From positions 1 through 48,569 of the forward strand of contig JAILBH010000132.1 in the NCBI GenBank assembly GCA_024681195.1: 48,569 nt of DNA, written 5' to 3'. Every line of letters begins with the position of its first letter. Position 1 is the first letter of the stretch. Below are positions 8,676-17,949 of this stretch, piece by piece. This stretch comes from Treponema sp. (GTDB lineage Bacteria; Spirochaetota; Spirochaetia; Treponematales; Treponemataceae). Position numbers and translations under genes: made by a program. Under the pieces are notes generated by a model, which saw nothing but the letters and a program-made list of their open reading frames with translations, was not told the DNA's origin and made no database searches.

Positions 8676-9943
8676 TTAATTCTCCAGATGTATCCTTTTG
8701 AAAAGAAAGATACCAGATAATTTATTACAGTATACTGTAAATTAATAAAAAATCCACTAGGGCCTGCAAGAAGCGGGAACATTAAACTTAATACAATAAG
8801 CAAAAGTCCTGAATAAATAAAGAGAGTTACAACCGGAGAAACAAAGGCTGTGGCAATTATACCTGTTGGTGCAAAGCTTCCAAAAAGTTTAAGAGATACT
8901 GGAGCTGTAAAAATCTGTGCCCCTGTAGAAGAACCAAGAGAAGCTGCAAAATATTCAGGCATAAACCGCGAATATAGTCTGTTAAAAAAGCTGTTTGTAA
9001 GTAGAATGCCTGCAAGTGCGGAATAAGACAGAATAAAGCCTGAATTAAATAAATCCTGGGGCGAAATCACTGTGTGACACAAAAAACTAAAAGCCAGAAT
9101 TAACAGCATATCTGGTTTTTTGACATTTGCAAGGGCTGCAATAATTAAAAGAAGATTGCATAAAAAGGCTCTTAGCAAAGATGGCGAAAAACCCGCAAAC
9201 CATACAAATAAGACAAGAGCAATTATGCGGATTATAAAGGTAAGTTTTTTTCTTCCAATCCGGTTTCCAAAAAAAACTGCTATACCAGAGAACATAGATA
9301 AATGCATTCCCGAAAGAGCGAGTATATGCGATAATCCTGCATTTTTAAAACATAAGGAAATTTCTGAAGATGTATACTCTTTTGCACCACAAAGCAAGGC
9401 TAAAAGTAATCCGCCTGCTATTCCCCAGCTGAACATAAGTCTTTTAAACTGCAGTCTGCACAAGGCTCTGATATAATCAAGTCTACCGGCAACTGTTTTA
9501 GGAAAGTAAGAATTAATACAGCTTTCTATGTAAAACTTATCTTGAGTTTTATTAAAGCTTCCGTTTACTGTATAGATACCCCCTGCTTCCCAAAGACACG
9601 CATAGGAAAAGGTTTCAGCTACAGCCTTTGAATAAAGCTTACCCGGAAAAAACGCTTCTACAGCAGCAGCTGGTATAAAAACCTGAACATTACCCAGCGC
9701 ATCGCTTAGAGCCCCGTTTTTGGCCCTTACAGAGCATATTTTCATTCTGGCTGAATAATAATTTCCATCAGAAGTTTTTACAGGAGAAGAAATGAGACTG
9801 CCTTTTAACATTTCAATCTGGGCAGTAGGAAACATACTGGAAAATTTATTTTTGTCCGCTGCTTTTACGAGACCAGAATAAAAAAGAATTATACAGATTA
9901 TTGCTGCTATAAATACTGAACTATTCGAATACCTCTTTACCAT
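8672..9943 (-). CDS. ComEC/Rec2-family competence membrane protein (short form)
   Basis: Motif NAGLSHILALSGMHLSMFSGI plus a polytopic membrane region; no metallo-beta-lactamase tail. Confidence 0.85.
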   Translation of the reverse strand: MVKRYSNSSVFIAAIICIILFYSGLVKAADKNKFSSMFPTAQIEMLKGSLISSPVKTSDGNYYSARMKICSVRAKNGALSDALGNVQVFIPAAAVEAFFPGKLYSKAVAETFSYACLWEAGGIYTVNGSFNKTQDKFYIESCINSYFPKTVAGRLDYIRALCRLQFKRLMFSWGIAGGLLLALLCGAKEYTSSEISLCFKNAGLSHILALSGMHLSMFSGIAVFFGNRIGRKKLTFIIRIIALVLFVWFAGFSPSLLRAFLCNLLLIIAALANVKKPDMLLILAFSFLCHTVISPQDLFNSGFILSYSALAGILLTNSFFNRLYSRFMPEYFAASLGSSTGAQIFTAPVSLKLFGSFAPTGIIATAFVSPVVTLFIYSGLLLIVLSLMFPLLAGPSGFFINLQYTVINYLVSFFSKGYIWRIN

Positions 9944-11079
9944 CTAAGACCTGCAAGGGCCTGGCGGGCGGCAGACAATACAGGTTCCGGATAGTTAAGA
10001 TATGTAACAGACAGAAGCGCATCGAATGCCGATTTATCACCAATAGCTCCTAAAGAATTGATTACTGCAAGAACTACATTCTGATTTACAGAATGGGTGC
10101 TTTCCTGCAATTGATTCAATTCACCCAGGTACTTAATAAGCGGAGATACAGCATCGAGTGGCGAAATATTTACTAAAGAATTAATAAGAGTTACAAACTG
10201 ATCTTCTGATAATTGTCCGTTACTGAAATTTCCTTGACTTGCAGCAAAGAATGCAAGTACACTTCCCGAAGCTCTTGTCCATTTGTTTGTATTCAAAATC
10301 TGAAGTGCTTCGAACTGAATGTTTACTAATGGAGAAAGATTAAGGAAATTTTCTGCAATTTCACATAGTTCTGCAATTGTAAGATTTTTTGACTGTTTTA
10401 CAAGATTAAAGATTTTTTGTGTGTTGGCATAATCTCTGCTTTGAACTACCTGAAGAACTTCATTAATCGAAAGCGGAATAAGCTTGATCAATGTCTGTTC
10501 AATTTCGGTATAGTAATTAGAATATCGTTTGTCATTATAAGCATTATAAAGAATAGAAAAAGTGATGTTGTTGCCTATTGAACCCAGGGTATTAATGACT
10601 GATTTCAGAAGACTGGAATCAGATGAAAGAACTGTAGGGCTCTTCATAAAGTTGTTCAAAACGTCGGTAAATGGTGTGTAATTTAAAAGATCCTTTAATG
10701 AAAGAACCTTTGATTGAACCGCAATCTGAACAGTATTACTTTTTGAGAATTTATTGAAAAGTTCAATAAATTTGCCCAGCAATTCAGTTTTATCATCGTC
10801 TGACAATGATGAAACATAATCATTAGAAACAGAAAGAACTGCAGCAACGGCCAGACCGTCCATGTCTCTGTCTGTTCCTGTGATTTCTTGATTCTCTAAA
10901 ACAAATTCAATTGCCTTTTGTGAAAGCCAGATGCTTTCGTCACCTGCGGCTTGTCTTACTGCATTTGTTTTGTCGGTAATATTTCCTTTAATAAACTGTT
11001 TTTTATATTCCTGTGCAAAAACAAGTGTAGAGAAAACCGTTGTTATAAAAAGCAATGCTATTATTTTTTTCATAATCAT
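9937..11079 (-). CDS. Exported HEAT-repeat-like protein
   Basis: Signal peptide; repeated helical units such as ALQILNTNKWTRASGSVLAFF and VVLAVINSLGAIGDKSAFDALLSV. Confidence 0.7.
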   Translation of the reverse strand: MIMKKIIALLFITTVFSTLVFAQEYKKQFIKGNITDKTNAVRQAAGDESIWLSQKAIEFVLENQEITGTDRDMDGLAVAAVLSVSNDYVSSLSDDDKTELLGKFIELFNKFSKSNTVQIAVQSKVLSLKDLLNYTPFTDVLNNFMKSPTVLSSDSSLLKSVINTLGSIGNNITFSILYNAYNDKRYSNYYTEIEQTLIKLIPLSINEVLQVVQSRDYANTQKIFNLVKQSKNLTIAELCEIAENFLNLSPLVNIQFEALQILNTNKWTRASGSVLAFFAASQGNFSNGQLSEDQFVTLINSLVNISPLDAVSPLIKYLGELNQLQESTHSVNQNVVLAVINSLGAIGDKSAFDALLSVTYLNYPEPVLSAARQALAGLRW

Positions 11080-12266
11080 CCTTCTATAGGTTGGGCAAAA
11101 TCCTGGAATTCGGACTCGCCTGCAACTTCATCAGTTACAATAGTTTCCGGCGGATCAAGCGGCTGGATAGTTTCATCCTTTACGTCATCTGTAATTGTAA
11201 CGCCTGGATCTACAGCCGGCTCTGATTCCTGCTCATCTGTATCTGTAAGCTGAAGAGCCTCGTATACCTCTTTTTCGCGTTCCGGAAGCATATCATAAAC
11301 AAAGCTTAAGACTTCGTTTTTCATAGCCGGTTCAAGATGTATACATTCAAAATGCAGTAAAGATTGATTTGTTGCTTCATTAAACTCAACAGTTCTTACA
11401 ACACCAAACATAATTATGAGCATGTTCTGAATATTAAACTGGAGCTTAATCTGAACATTTGGAACTCCCTTTCCACCAATGCGGATAAGAGCTCCTGCTT
11501 CCGAAATATCTTCAATAAGACATTTGTAGCCGTTTTGAGTTTCTACTGCATTATAATCAATGTTTTCATTTTTAATGATATAGAGGTTTGCCTTAATTTC
11601 GCATTTTGCACGCACGGCCTTGCGTTTTTGTGTTCTTATGAGATTTGTTGAATGCTTGAGTGAAATTGAGGATTCACCAACAAAAAGTCCATGACCTGTT
11701 ACTGTTGTATCAAAAACATAACGGGCATCACCTTTGCGCCACAGATATACGCTTATGAATTTACCTACCCATTCTTCGGCGGTAAGCGGAATCATATCCT
11801 TCTGGCGTGGAACCGAAATAATAATTTCTTTTCCGTTGTTCAGAATCTTTGAAGAAAAAACACCCTTACCCGGCAGAATAATTCTGAGCTTCTGGTCTTT
11901 GTTCAGATACATTGTTGAATCAAGACCCTTTTTATCATCTGTATCATTCTGAAGCTTTGTGCGGTAATTAAAAAGTTTTGTAATTAATTCCTGAGTTTTT
12001 GGATCTGTTTCGGTGCCGTTTGCTGCAGCCTGCGAAGTAATATGAGCCATACATTTGGTAAGTGACGGCAATGACCAGAATAATGCTTTTGGATAGTCCA
12101 GATCGCACATCTGAGCAACATTCCATAAAAGATTAAGATCCGAAATAGAAAACTTTGAATCAATTCCGGTTATATAGAATTCTATTCTCTGCTTAAAAGC
12201 AGAGTACAAACCTGCAACTGCAAGAAGAATACATATTGCTGTTATAATGCCTACTAAAATGTACAC
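11076..12266 (-). CDS. PilZ-domain protein (membrane-anchored)
   Basis: GTG start with GAGGG ribosome-binding site; N-terminal TM; RKAVRAKCEIKANLYI ... CLIEDISEAGALIRIGGKG, matching PilZ RxxxR/DxSxxG motifs. Confidence 0.8.
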   Translation of the reverse strand: MYILVGIITAICILLAVAGLYSAFKQRIEFYITGIDSKFSISDLNLLWNVAQMCDLDYPKALFWSLPSLTKCMAHITSQAAANGTETDPKTQELITKLFNYRTKLQNDTDDKKGLDSTMYLNKDQKLRIILPGKGVFSSKILNNGKEIIISVPRQKDMIPLTAEEWVGKFISVYLWRKGDARYVFDTTVTGHGLFVGESSISLKHSTNLIRTQKRKAVRAKCEIKANLYIIKNENIDYNAVETQNGYKCLIEDISEAGALIRIGGKGVPNVQIKLQFNIQNMLIIMFGVVRTVEFNEATNQSLLHFECIHLEPAMKNEVLSFVYDMLPEREKEVYEALQLTDTDEQESEPAVDPGVTITDDVKDETIQPLDPPETIVTDEVAGESEFQDFAQPIEG

Positions 12267-12325
12267 AAATCCCTCTTTATTATATTATAATAGTATAACA
12301 CACGAAAAAAGAAAAGAGTACAAAA

Positions 12326-12973
12326 ATGAGACGACAAAATTTTATTTTCGAACTGATAATTTTACTGCTCATAGTCATTTTTTTGTTAATTCCACCGGTT
12401 TTAACCTCCCCATCTGCTGCCATAAATCAATTTGAAACCTGGGCTTTTCCATTAAGAAATATCTGTATAAGCATTTTTTGCCTTGCTCTTTATTTTATTT
12501 ATAAAAAGGTATTCGGTCAGAAGAAAAAAATCTTTTACCCTTCTCTGCTGGCTCTTGGCTGTCTTATTTTCTTTTCGTTAATTCTTAAATTTATAGCCTC
12601 TCATTTTAATACCGGTGTTATTCAGGTTGTAAATATGCCAGGTGGAGCTAAAGAGCTTTTTTATTGTTTTTTGACTTTTATAACTGGTGCAATTTATGAA
12701 GAAATAATTTACCGGTTTTATCTTGCAGATGCAATCAGGCATATAGCAGGTCCAAGACAAAATAAAAGACTCGAAAAAGTGTTGTTTTTTGTTTGTGAAG
12801 TTTTTGCATGTATTGCTTTTGCTTTAGCACACAGATATCTTGGAATCTTTGCCGTCATTAATGCTGCCCTTGCTCATATAGTTCTGCGTTTTTTGTATGT
12901 AAAAACCGGACTCATATGGAATTGTGTGTTAATTCATTTTGTTTATAATATCATCTCTTTGATTTTATTATAG
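12326..12973 (+). CDS. CPBP-family (CAAX-like) intramembrane metalloprotease
   Basis: Polytopic; motifs EEIIYRFYLAD and FALAHRYLG. Confidence 0.85.
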   Translation: MRRQNFIFELIILLLIVIFLLIPPVLTSPSAAINQFETWAFPLRNICISIFCLALYFIYKKVFGQKKKIFYPSLLALGCLIFFSLILKFIASHFNTGVIQVVNMPGGAKELFYCFLTFITGAIYEEIIYRFYLADAIRHIAGPRQNKRLEKVLFFVCEVFACIAFALAHRYLGIFAVINAALAHIVLRFLYVKTGLIWNCVLIHFVYNIISLILL

Positions 12974-13902
12974 GTCCATAGACTTATCTTTGAGTAACAG
13001 GTAAAGTCTTCTGAACTGCGTGGAGAACTGAATGTAGTTTTTACAAGATATTCGTTTTCTACACTTTGTGATAAATAAAAATTCTGATTGATGACAGACT
13101 TGTCTCCCATTTCGAATTCGAGTGACATAACAGGTATTAGAGAGTGTTCATCTATCACAGAGATTTCTTCTAATGGAGCAAAACCACCGTGTCTTAATTC
13201 AAGCAGCTTTTGATTGGCTGCATTCCAGTTTTCCCAGGAAGGTGTTCTTTTTATATTACGAGGTTTGTCTTCTTCGTTATATGTAAGAGTAAGACTTTGA
13301 ATGTCTCCCATCTGAAATACTGAATTTTTAAGTTGTTCAGAAATTAAATATGGATCACACCAGTACTGACTTGAAGTTGTAAGATAAGAATCAAAGCTTG
13401 TATCTATAAGAAAAATGGAGTTTAATTCATCTGTTGTAAAATATCGTTCAGATTGAGAAAAGTTCAATTCACCAAAATAAAGGTTCTGGTATAATTCTCC
13501 GTTTTTTACAAGGCTGATTGTAACTGCATTCTGCTGATTTATACCCGTCATATTTTCAATTTCTTTTTTTCCGGCTTTAATCATATTATGCTGTGAGATG
13601 AGACTAACAAAAAACTTTTGTAAAACCTCTGTATCTGCAGGAAGAAAATTTTCATATTCAAAATTTGCAGAAGCAAGCCACATATTGTTTTTTCTTGTCA
13701 AAAGAATGTAAGAAGAATTGTTTTGAATGGCAATCTGGTCAATTGAAGAAATATCTGCTTCGTGTAAAAGCTGGATCTGCTGCCGAATGCGCTTTTGTGA
13801 AGCAGAAGAAGAAAACACAGTAAATGAAAGTATATAAAGAATCAGAAGAATAAATACAGCGGTATAAAGAACTGCAAGTTTTTTTGGAGTGATGTTTTTC
13901 AT
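12943..13902 (-). CDS. DUF4340-like protein
   Basis: Single N-terminal TM; placed next to GldG-like permease and ATPase genes, the usual DUF4340 context. Confidence 0.65.
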   Translation of the reverse strand: MKNITPKKLAVLYTAVFILLILYILSFTVFSSSASQKRIRQQIQLLHEADISSIDQIAIQNNSSYILLTRKNNMWLASANFEYENFLPADTEVLQKFFVSLISQHNMIKAGKKEIENMTGINQQNAVTISLVKNGELYQNLYFGELNFSQSERYFTTDELNSIFLIDTSFDSYLTTSSQYWCDPYLISEQLKNSVFQMGDIQSLTLTYNEEDKPRNIKRTPSWENWNAANQKLLELRHGGFAPLEEISVIDEHSLIPVMSLEFEMGDKSVINQNFYLSQSVENEYLVKTTFSSPRSSEDFTCYSKISLWTYNKIKEMIL

Positions 13903-16061
13903 TTAAACCACCTTCTGCCTGCTATAAAAATTCCTGTATGGAAAAGTGGTAATACTACAAAAATCATTATATATACTAAAAGTGCAAGCTTTGCAAACTG
14001 AGTCATATCATTAATCTTGTAAAGGCTTGTATCTTTTGTAGTTTTGGACTGTAGCTTGGCAAGTTCGGTTTCGCCTGCAAGATTCAAAAAGCAGTTTCCA
14101 AGGAATTCAAAATTTCTATAGTCCCCGAATTCCCCGCCAATGTAACTTGTCATAAGTGTATTTAAAAAATACTGATCTGGAATAACTATAATATTTGAAT
14201 CTTCACACTCAGCAAGATTATATAAGCCCGAAAGCCCGCCGGTAATTTGAGCACCGATAATTAAAGTTTCTTTTTCGTGATTAGCAGAGTCCTGTTGAAT
14301 AAAAAATGGATTTGTTTCTATGAGTCTGGAAGGACTTGAACGGTCTGCTTTGTAGGTCCAGGCTGCATTAGAAGTAATAAGATAAGGAACTGCATTTTGA
14401 GAAAGATTTAAACTAACCGGCCAGAATTCTGTCATGCCAAGCGGACAGAATTGCTGTGGCAAAAGATCAATCCACTGAGGATAGTTTAGAATTTCCTGAG
14501 TGTCATCATCTGAATACATTGTGATTCTTGAGCACGAAATATCTGCTGCAATTGTATCTGTAAATTGAACGCCCCAGTTTTCGAGCATTTCTACAATGTT
14601 TGTACGGCGGTTTTCGGTAATACTCCAGTCTTCTTCGATGGAACAGCTGTACGGAGTTACTGCAAAAATGGCATTTCCTTTTTGCTGGAGGATGTAGTTT
14701 TCAATAGCTATGGCATTCTCAATATTGATTTCGCTGTCACCTATTACAAGCAGTGGTCCGTAGGCAAGTTCAAGATTTTGTACAAAGGAAGGATCGTCAA
14801 TATAAAGCGGATTTGTTGCAATTCCCTGTGAGTTGAGCCAAGGAATTATGTAGCTGTAGTCATCGCTAAGATTCATGCCGTTGCCGACTATGATGTTTAA
14901 GACTAGATTTTTTCCTGTGATAAGATTTCTAAGTCTTATGTTCAAATCGTATTCCAGAGTTTGCGAAGACATGATAAACGGAATTATCTGAACCATTCCT
15001 TTGTATTCTAAAACAATGCTTGAGTAAACATTTATAAACTCTGTAGATGTTGAACCGCTTTTTTGAATCTGTTGGGTTGTAACTCCGTAGCTTTGAAGCA
15101 TTGTCTGAATGTCTGTATCTTTATCGGGGTCTTTGATTGTACAGTGGATTTTATTGCTTAGCGATGAATAAGTATTTACGTAATCTGTTACATCTCTGAT
15201 CTGCGGATAAAGGCGCGAAAGAGTTCCAGAGCGGAAATATGTAATTGTTAAATTGTCATCAAGCGTATCTGTAAGTTTTTTTGTATATGCACTTACGGAA
15301 TAGGATTTGTTTTTGGAAAAGTCAAAGCGCTTGTACCAGCGTGTACTGTTAAGTATGACTAACGCAAACAAAAGAAAAAGCCCTGTGATAAAGAGCTTTT
15401 GATTTTTATTGTAACGGCGGCCTTTTTTAATTTCTATGCAAAGATATTTTGAGAATATAAACAAAGCTGTACAAGAAAGGAGCCATAAAAGATCACGGGT
15501 ATCTATAATTCCTTTGGAGGCTGCATCAAAGTGCCAGGCAAAGCTTAAGTTTTTACAGATAGAGGATGCAAAATTGTTTAAATTAAAATAAAGCGGAACA
15601 ACGTGGATTGAATTGAATATTGCAAGAAGAAGAGCACTTATTACAAATGCTGCTATTCCATTTGGTAATAATTCATTTATAAAAAGACAGAGTGATATTA
15701 TTGCTGCTCCATAAAGCAGCAGGCAGAATATTCCGGTAAAGACCTGACCTGCATCAATTGAACCAAACAGATTTATCAGAATACATACCGGAAACATCAT
15801 TGCAATAATTATTGAATATTGCAGAAAGATTCTGGCAAAGTATTTCAGCTGGAAAATTATTCTTTTTACCGGAATAAAATCGTTATAAATTGCAATTGAT
15901 TTTTTATAGCATAAGGCAGGAATTACAATAATGCAGATATATGGTGCCGAAGAAAAATATGTTAAAAGGTCTGTAGTTCCGGAACCTGTAAAAAACTGTC
16001 CTTTTATAAAAAACATTACGGAGGTAAAAACTGAAAATATTATTGCAGAAAATAATGTCAT
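13899..16061 (-). CDS. ABC-2-type permease fused to a GldG-like domain
   Basis: N-terminal polytopic permease region, then a GldG-like section (NKSYSVSAYTKKLTDTLDDNLTITYFRSGTL) and a C-terminal TM. Confidence 0.78.
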   Translation of the reverse strand: MTLFSAIIFSVFTSVMFFIKGQFFTGSGTTDLLTYFSSAPYICIIVIPALCYKKSIAIYNDFIPVKRIIFQLKYFARIFLQYSIIIAMMFPVCILINLFGSIDAGQVFTGIFCLLLYGAAIISLCLFINELLPNGIAAFVISALLLAIFNSIHVVPLYFNLNNFASSICKNLSFAWHFDAASKGIIDTRDLLWLLSCTALFIFSKYLCIEIKKGRRYNKNQKLFITGLFLLFALVILNSTRWYKRFDFSKNKSYSVSAYTKKLTDTLDDNLTITYFRSGTLSRLYPQIRDVTDYVNTYSSLSNKIHCTIKDPDKDTDIQTMLQSYGVTTQQIQKSGSTSTEFINVYSSIVLEYKGMVQIIPFIMSSQTLEYDLNIRLRNLITGKNLVLNIIVGNGMNLSDDYSYIIPWLNSQGIATNPLYIDDPSFVQNLELAYGPLLVIGDSEINIENAIAIENYILQQKGNAIFAVTPYSCSIEEDWSITENRRTNIVEMLENWGVQFTDTIAADISCSRITMYSDDDTQEILNYPQWIDLLPQQFCPLGMTEFWPVSLNLSQNAVPYLITSNAAWTYKADRSSPSRLIETNPFFIQQDSANHEKETLIIGAQITGGLSGLYNLAECEDSNIIVIPDQYFLNTLMTSYIGGEFGDYRNFEFLGNCFLNLAGETELAKLQSKTTKDTSLYKINDMTQFAKLALLVYIMIFVVLPLFHTGIFIAGRRWFK

Positions 16062-16807
16062 TTGTTACCTTCCGTTTTTTGTTTTTCTGTAAGGCTAATA
16101 AATTCCCGTTCAATATTCTGCAGATTGTTTACTTTGAAAAGCTGTCCCTGATGCATTATAAAAGCCTTTTGACATAACTGTGGCACTTCACTTAAAATAT
16201 GAGTAGAAATAAGAATCGCTTTTTCCTTACTCAAGTCAGAAATGTATTTTCTAAAGCTTATGATTTGTGAAGGATCAAGTCCGCTGATTGGTTCATCAAG
16301 AATAAGGTTTGCAGGATCATGAATTAAAGCCTGTGCAAAGGATACTCTCTGCTGCTGCCCTTTTGATAGAATTTTTATCTTATTGTTTAGAAAATCAGAC
16401 AGATTAAAATCTTTAGAAAGCTCTTCTATCCGATTTTGTGCAGTCTGTGGATCAAGCTTGTGACAGGCGGCTGCATAATGTAAAAAGTCAATAACTTTTA
16501 AATCCGGTGGAAGACATGAAATTTCTGGTACATAGCCGCAGAGCTCCATTGCTTTTTCGCATTGTTCCTCTATATCAAATTTATTATTTTCTTTATCGCT
16601 TATAAAGATTTTTCCTGATGTTGCATAATGAAAACCGCAGATTGCTTTTAAAAGAGTAGTTTTTCCAGAACCATTTGGACCAACAATTCCTGTTATACAA
16701 CCCGATTCAACTGTAAAGCTAATATTTTTTATGATAAATGCTTGTTTCTTTTTGGAACTACTAAGATGAGAATTATATTCTTTGCAAAAATCTATGATTT
16801 CTATCAT
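16058..16807 (-). CDS. ABC transporter ATP-binding protein (GldA-like)
   Basis: Walker A GPNGSGKTTL, signature LSKGQQQRVSFAQAL, Walker B NLILDEP. Confidence 0.93.
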   Translation of the reverse strand: MIEIIDFCKEYNSHLSSSKKKQAFIIKNISFTVESGCITGIVGPNGSGKTTLLKAICGFHYATSGKIFISDKENNKFDIEEQCEKAMELCGYVPEISCLPPDLKVIDFLHYAAACHKLDPQTAQNRIEELSKDFNLSDFLNNKIKILSKGQQQRVSFAQALIHDPANLILDEPISGLDPSQIISFRKYISDLSKEKAILISTHILSEVPQLCQKAFIMHQGQLFKVNNLQNIEREFISLTEKQKTEGNK

Positions 16808-16816
16808 TCAAAGACC

Positions 16817-17743
16817 TTAATCAATATAAGGAATATCAATCTGCATTCTGTCTCGGGATAGTTCTGCAGCCGGCCAGATTTTTTGAGCTTCTTCCAAAAG
16901 CTTTGTTAATTCTTTATCTGTATAACGAGGGCTGTAATGAATCATACACATACGGCGGACATTTGCATCGCGGGCAATTGTTGCGGCCTGACCTGCTGTC
17001 ATATGTTTTTTTTCTTTTGCCTGATCAATAAGTGCTTCTTCAAACATTCCTTCACAAACCAGAAGGTCAGATCCTCTAACCTCATCTGCAATGGCTGGTT
17101 TATATAAGGTATCTGTAACAAAACTGAATTTTCGTCCGCTGCGTTTTGGTCCAAGCACCTGTTCTGGTTTTACAGTTGTTCCGTCTGCTGCCTGGACTTC
17201 AAAGCCCTGCTGAAGCTGTGCCCAAAGCGGTCCGCATGGAACTCCCAGCTCCTGTGCCTTTTGCGGGTTGAATTCTCCAGGACGATCCAGTTCTTCAAGT
17301 GTATAACCAACGCAGGTTTTTGTATGCTCAAGCGGGAATGCACGGATATAAAAATCCTTGCCCGAGTGAACTACACATGGAGCTGTAATTTCCTGAACTA
17401 CAATGGGATAATTAATATACATATCAAGCACTTTGCGGCTTGTTTCTACATATTCTTTAACTTTGGGAGGTCCGTATATGTAAAGAGGTTCTGTCCTGTC
17501 TACCTGTGCTGTAAGCATAAGAATGCCCGGAAGCCCTGTTACATGATCTGCATGGGTGTGCGAAATAAAAATTGCATCAATTTTTTTCCATTTGAGGTTG
17601 AGTCTGCGTAAACTTACCTGAGTGCCTTCCCCACAGTCAAAAAGGAACAGGTTTCCTTCCCTTCGCAGTAAAACAGATGTCAAATGTCTATATGGTAAGG
17701 GCATCATTCCACCACAGCCCAAAATAAATGCTTCCATGTTCAT
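16817..17743 (-). CDS. rnz: Ribonuclease Z
   Basis: FLFDCGEGTQVSLRR, FISHTHADHVTGLPGI, SFVTDTLYKP, MCMIHYSPRY. Confidence 0.95.
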   Translation of the reverse strand: MNMEAFILGCGGMMPLPYRHLTSVLLRREGNLFLFDCGEGTQVSLRRLNLKWKKIDAIFISHTHADHVTGLPGILMLTAQVDRTEPLYIYGPPKVKEYVETSRKVLDMYINYPIVVQEITAPCVVHSGKDFYIRAFPLEHTKTCVGYTLEELDRPGEFNPQKAQELGVPCGPLWAQLQQGFEVQAADGTTVKPEQVLGPKRSGRKFSFVTDTLYKPAIADEVRGSDLLVCEGMFEEALIDQAKEKKHMTAGQAATIARDANVRRMCMIHYSPRYTDKELTKLLEEAQKIWPAAELSRDRMQIDIPYID

Positions 17744-17786
17744 AAAGTTATAATATCAAAAAAAACAATAAAAGTCATTGGTAAAT

Positions 17787-17934
17787 AAAAAAATGCTCCC
17801 GCGTGGAACCTGGTTTTGCTCTGCCGAGTACGCGAATAGGAAATTATAGAAAAGTTTCTGCCTGCTTACAGCAGCCAGAAACTTCTCGCGTACAAAGCGC
17901 CGCAAAACCAGAACCACACGCTCCGCATTTTTTT
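17787..17934. repeat. Long imperfect intergenic hairpin element (copy A)
   Basis: Nested pairing: AAAAAAATGC/GCATTTTTTT, TGGTTTTGC/GCAAAACCA, GTACGCGA/TCGCGTAC, AGTTTCTG/CAGAAACT, CTGC/GCAG. Confidence 0.8.
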
Positions 17935-17949
17935 AATTGTATCAAAAGC

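Noticed and set aside
17787-17934. Integron attC site (chromosomal integrons are known in Treponema)
   Set aside because: No convincing RYYYAAC/GTTRRRY core pair, no integrase gene and no cassette array in the window; the hairpins sit between ordinary housekeeping genes.
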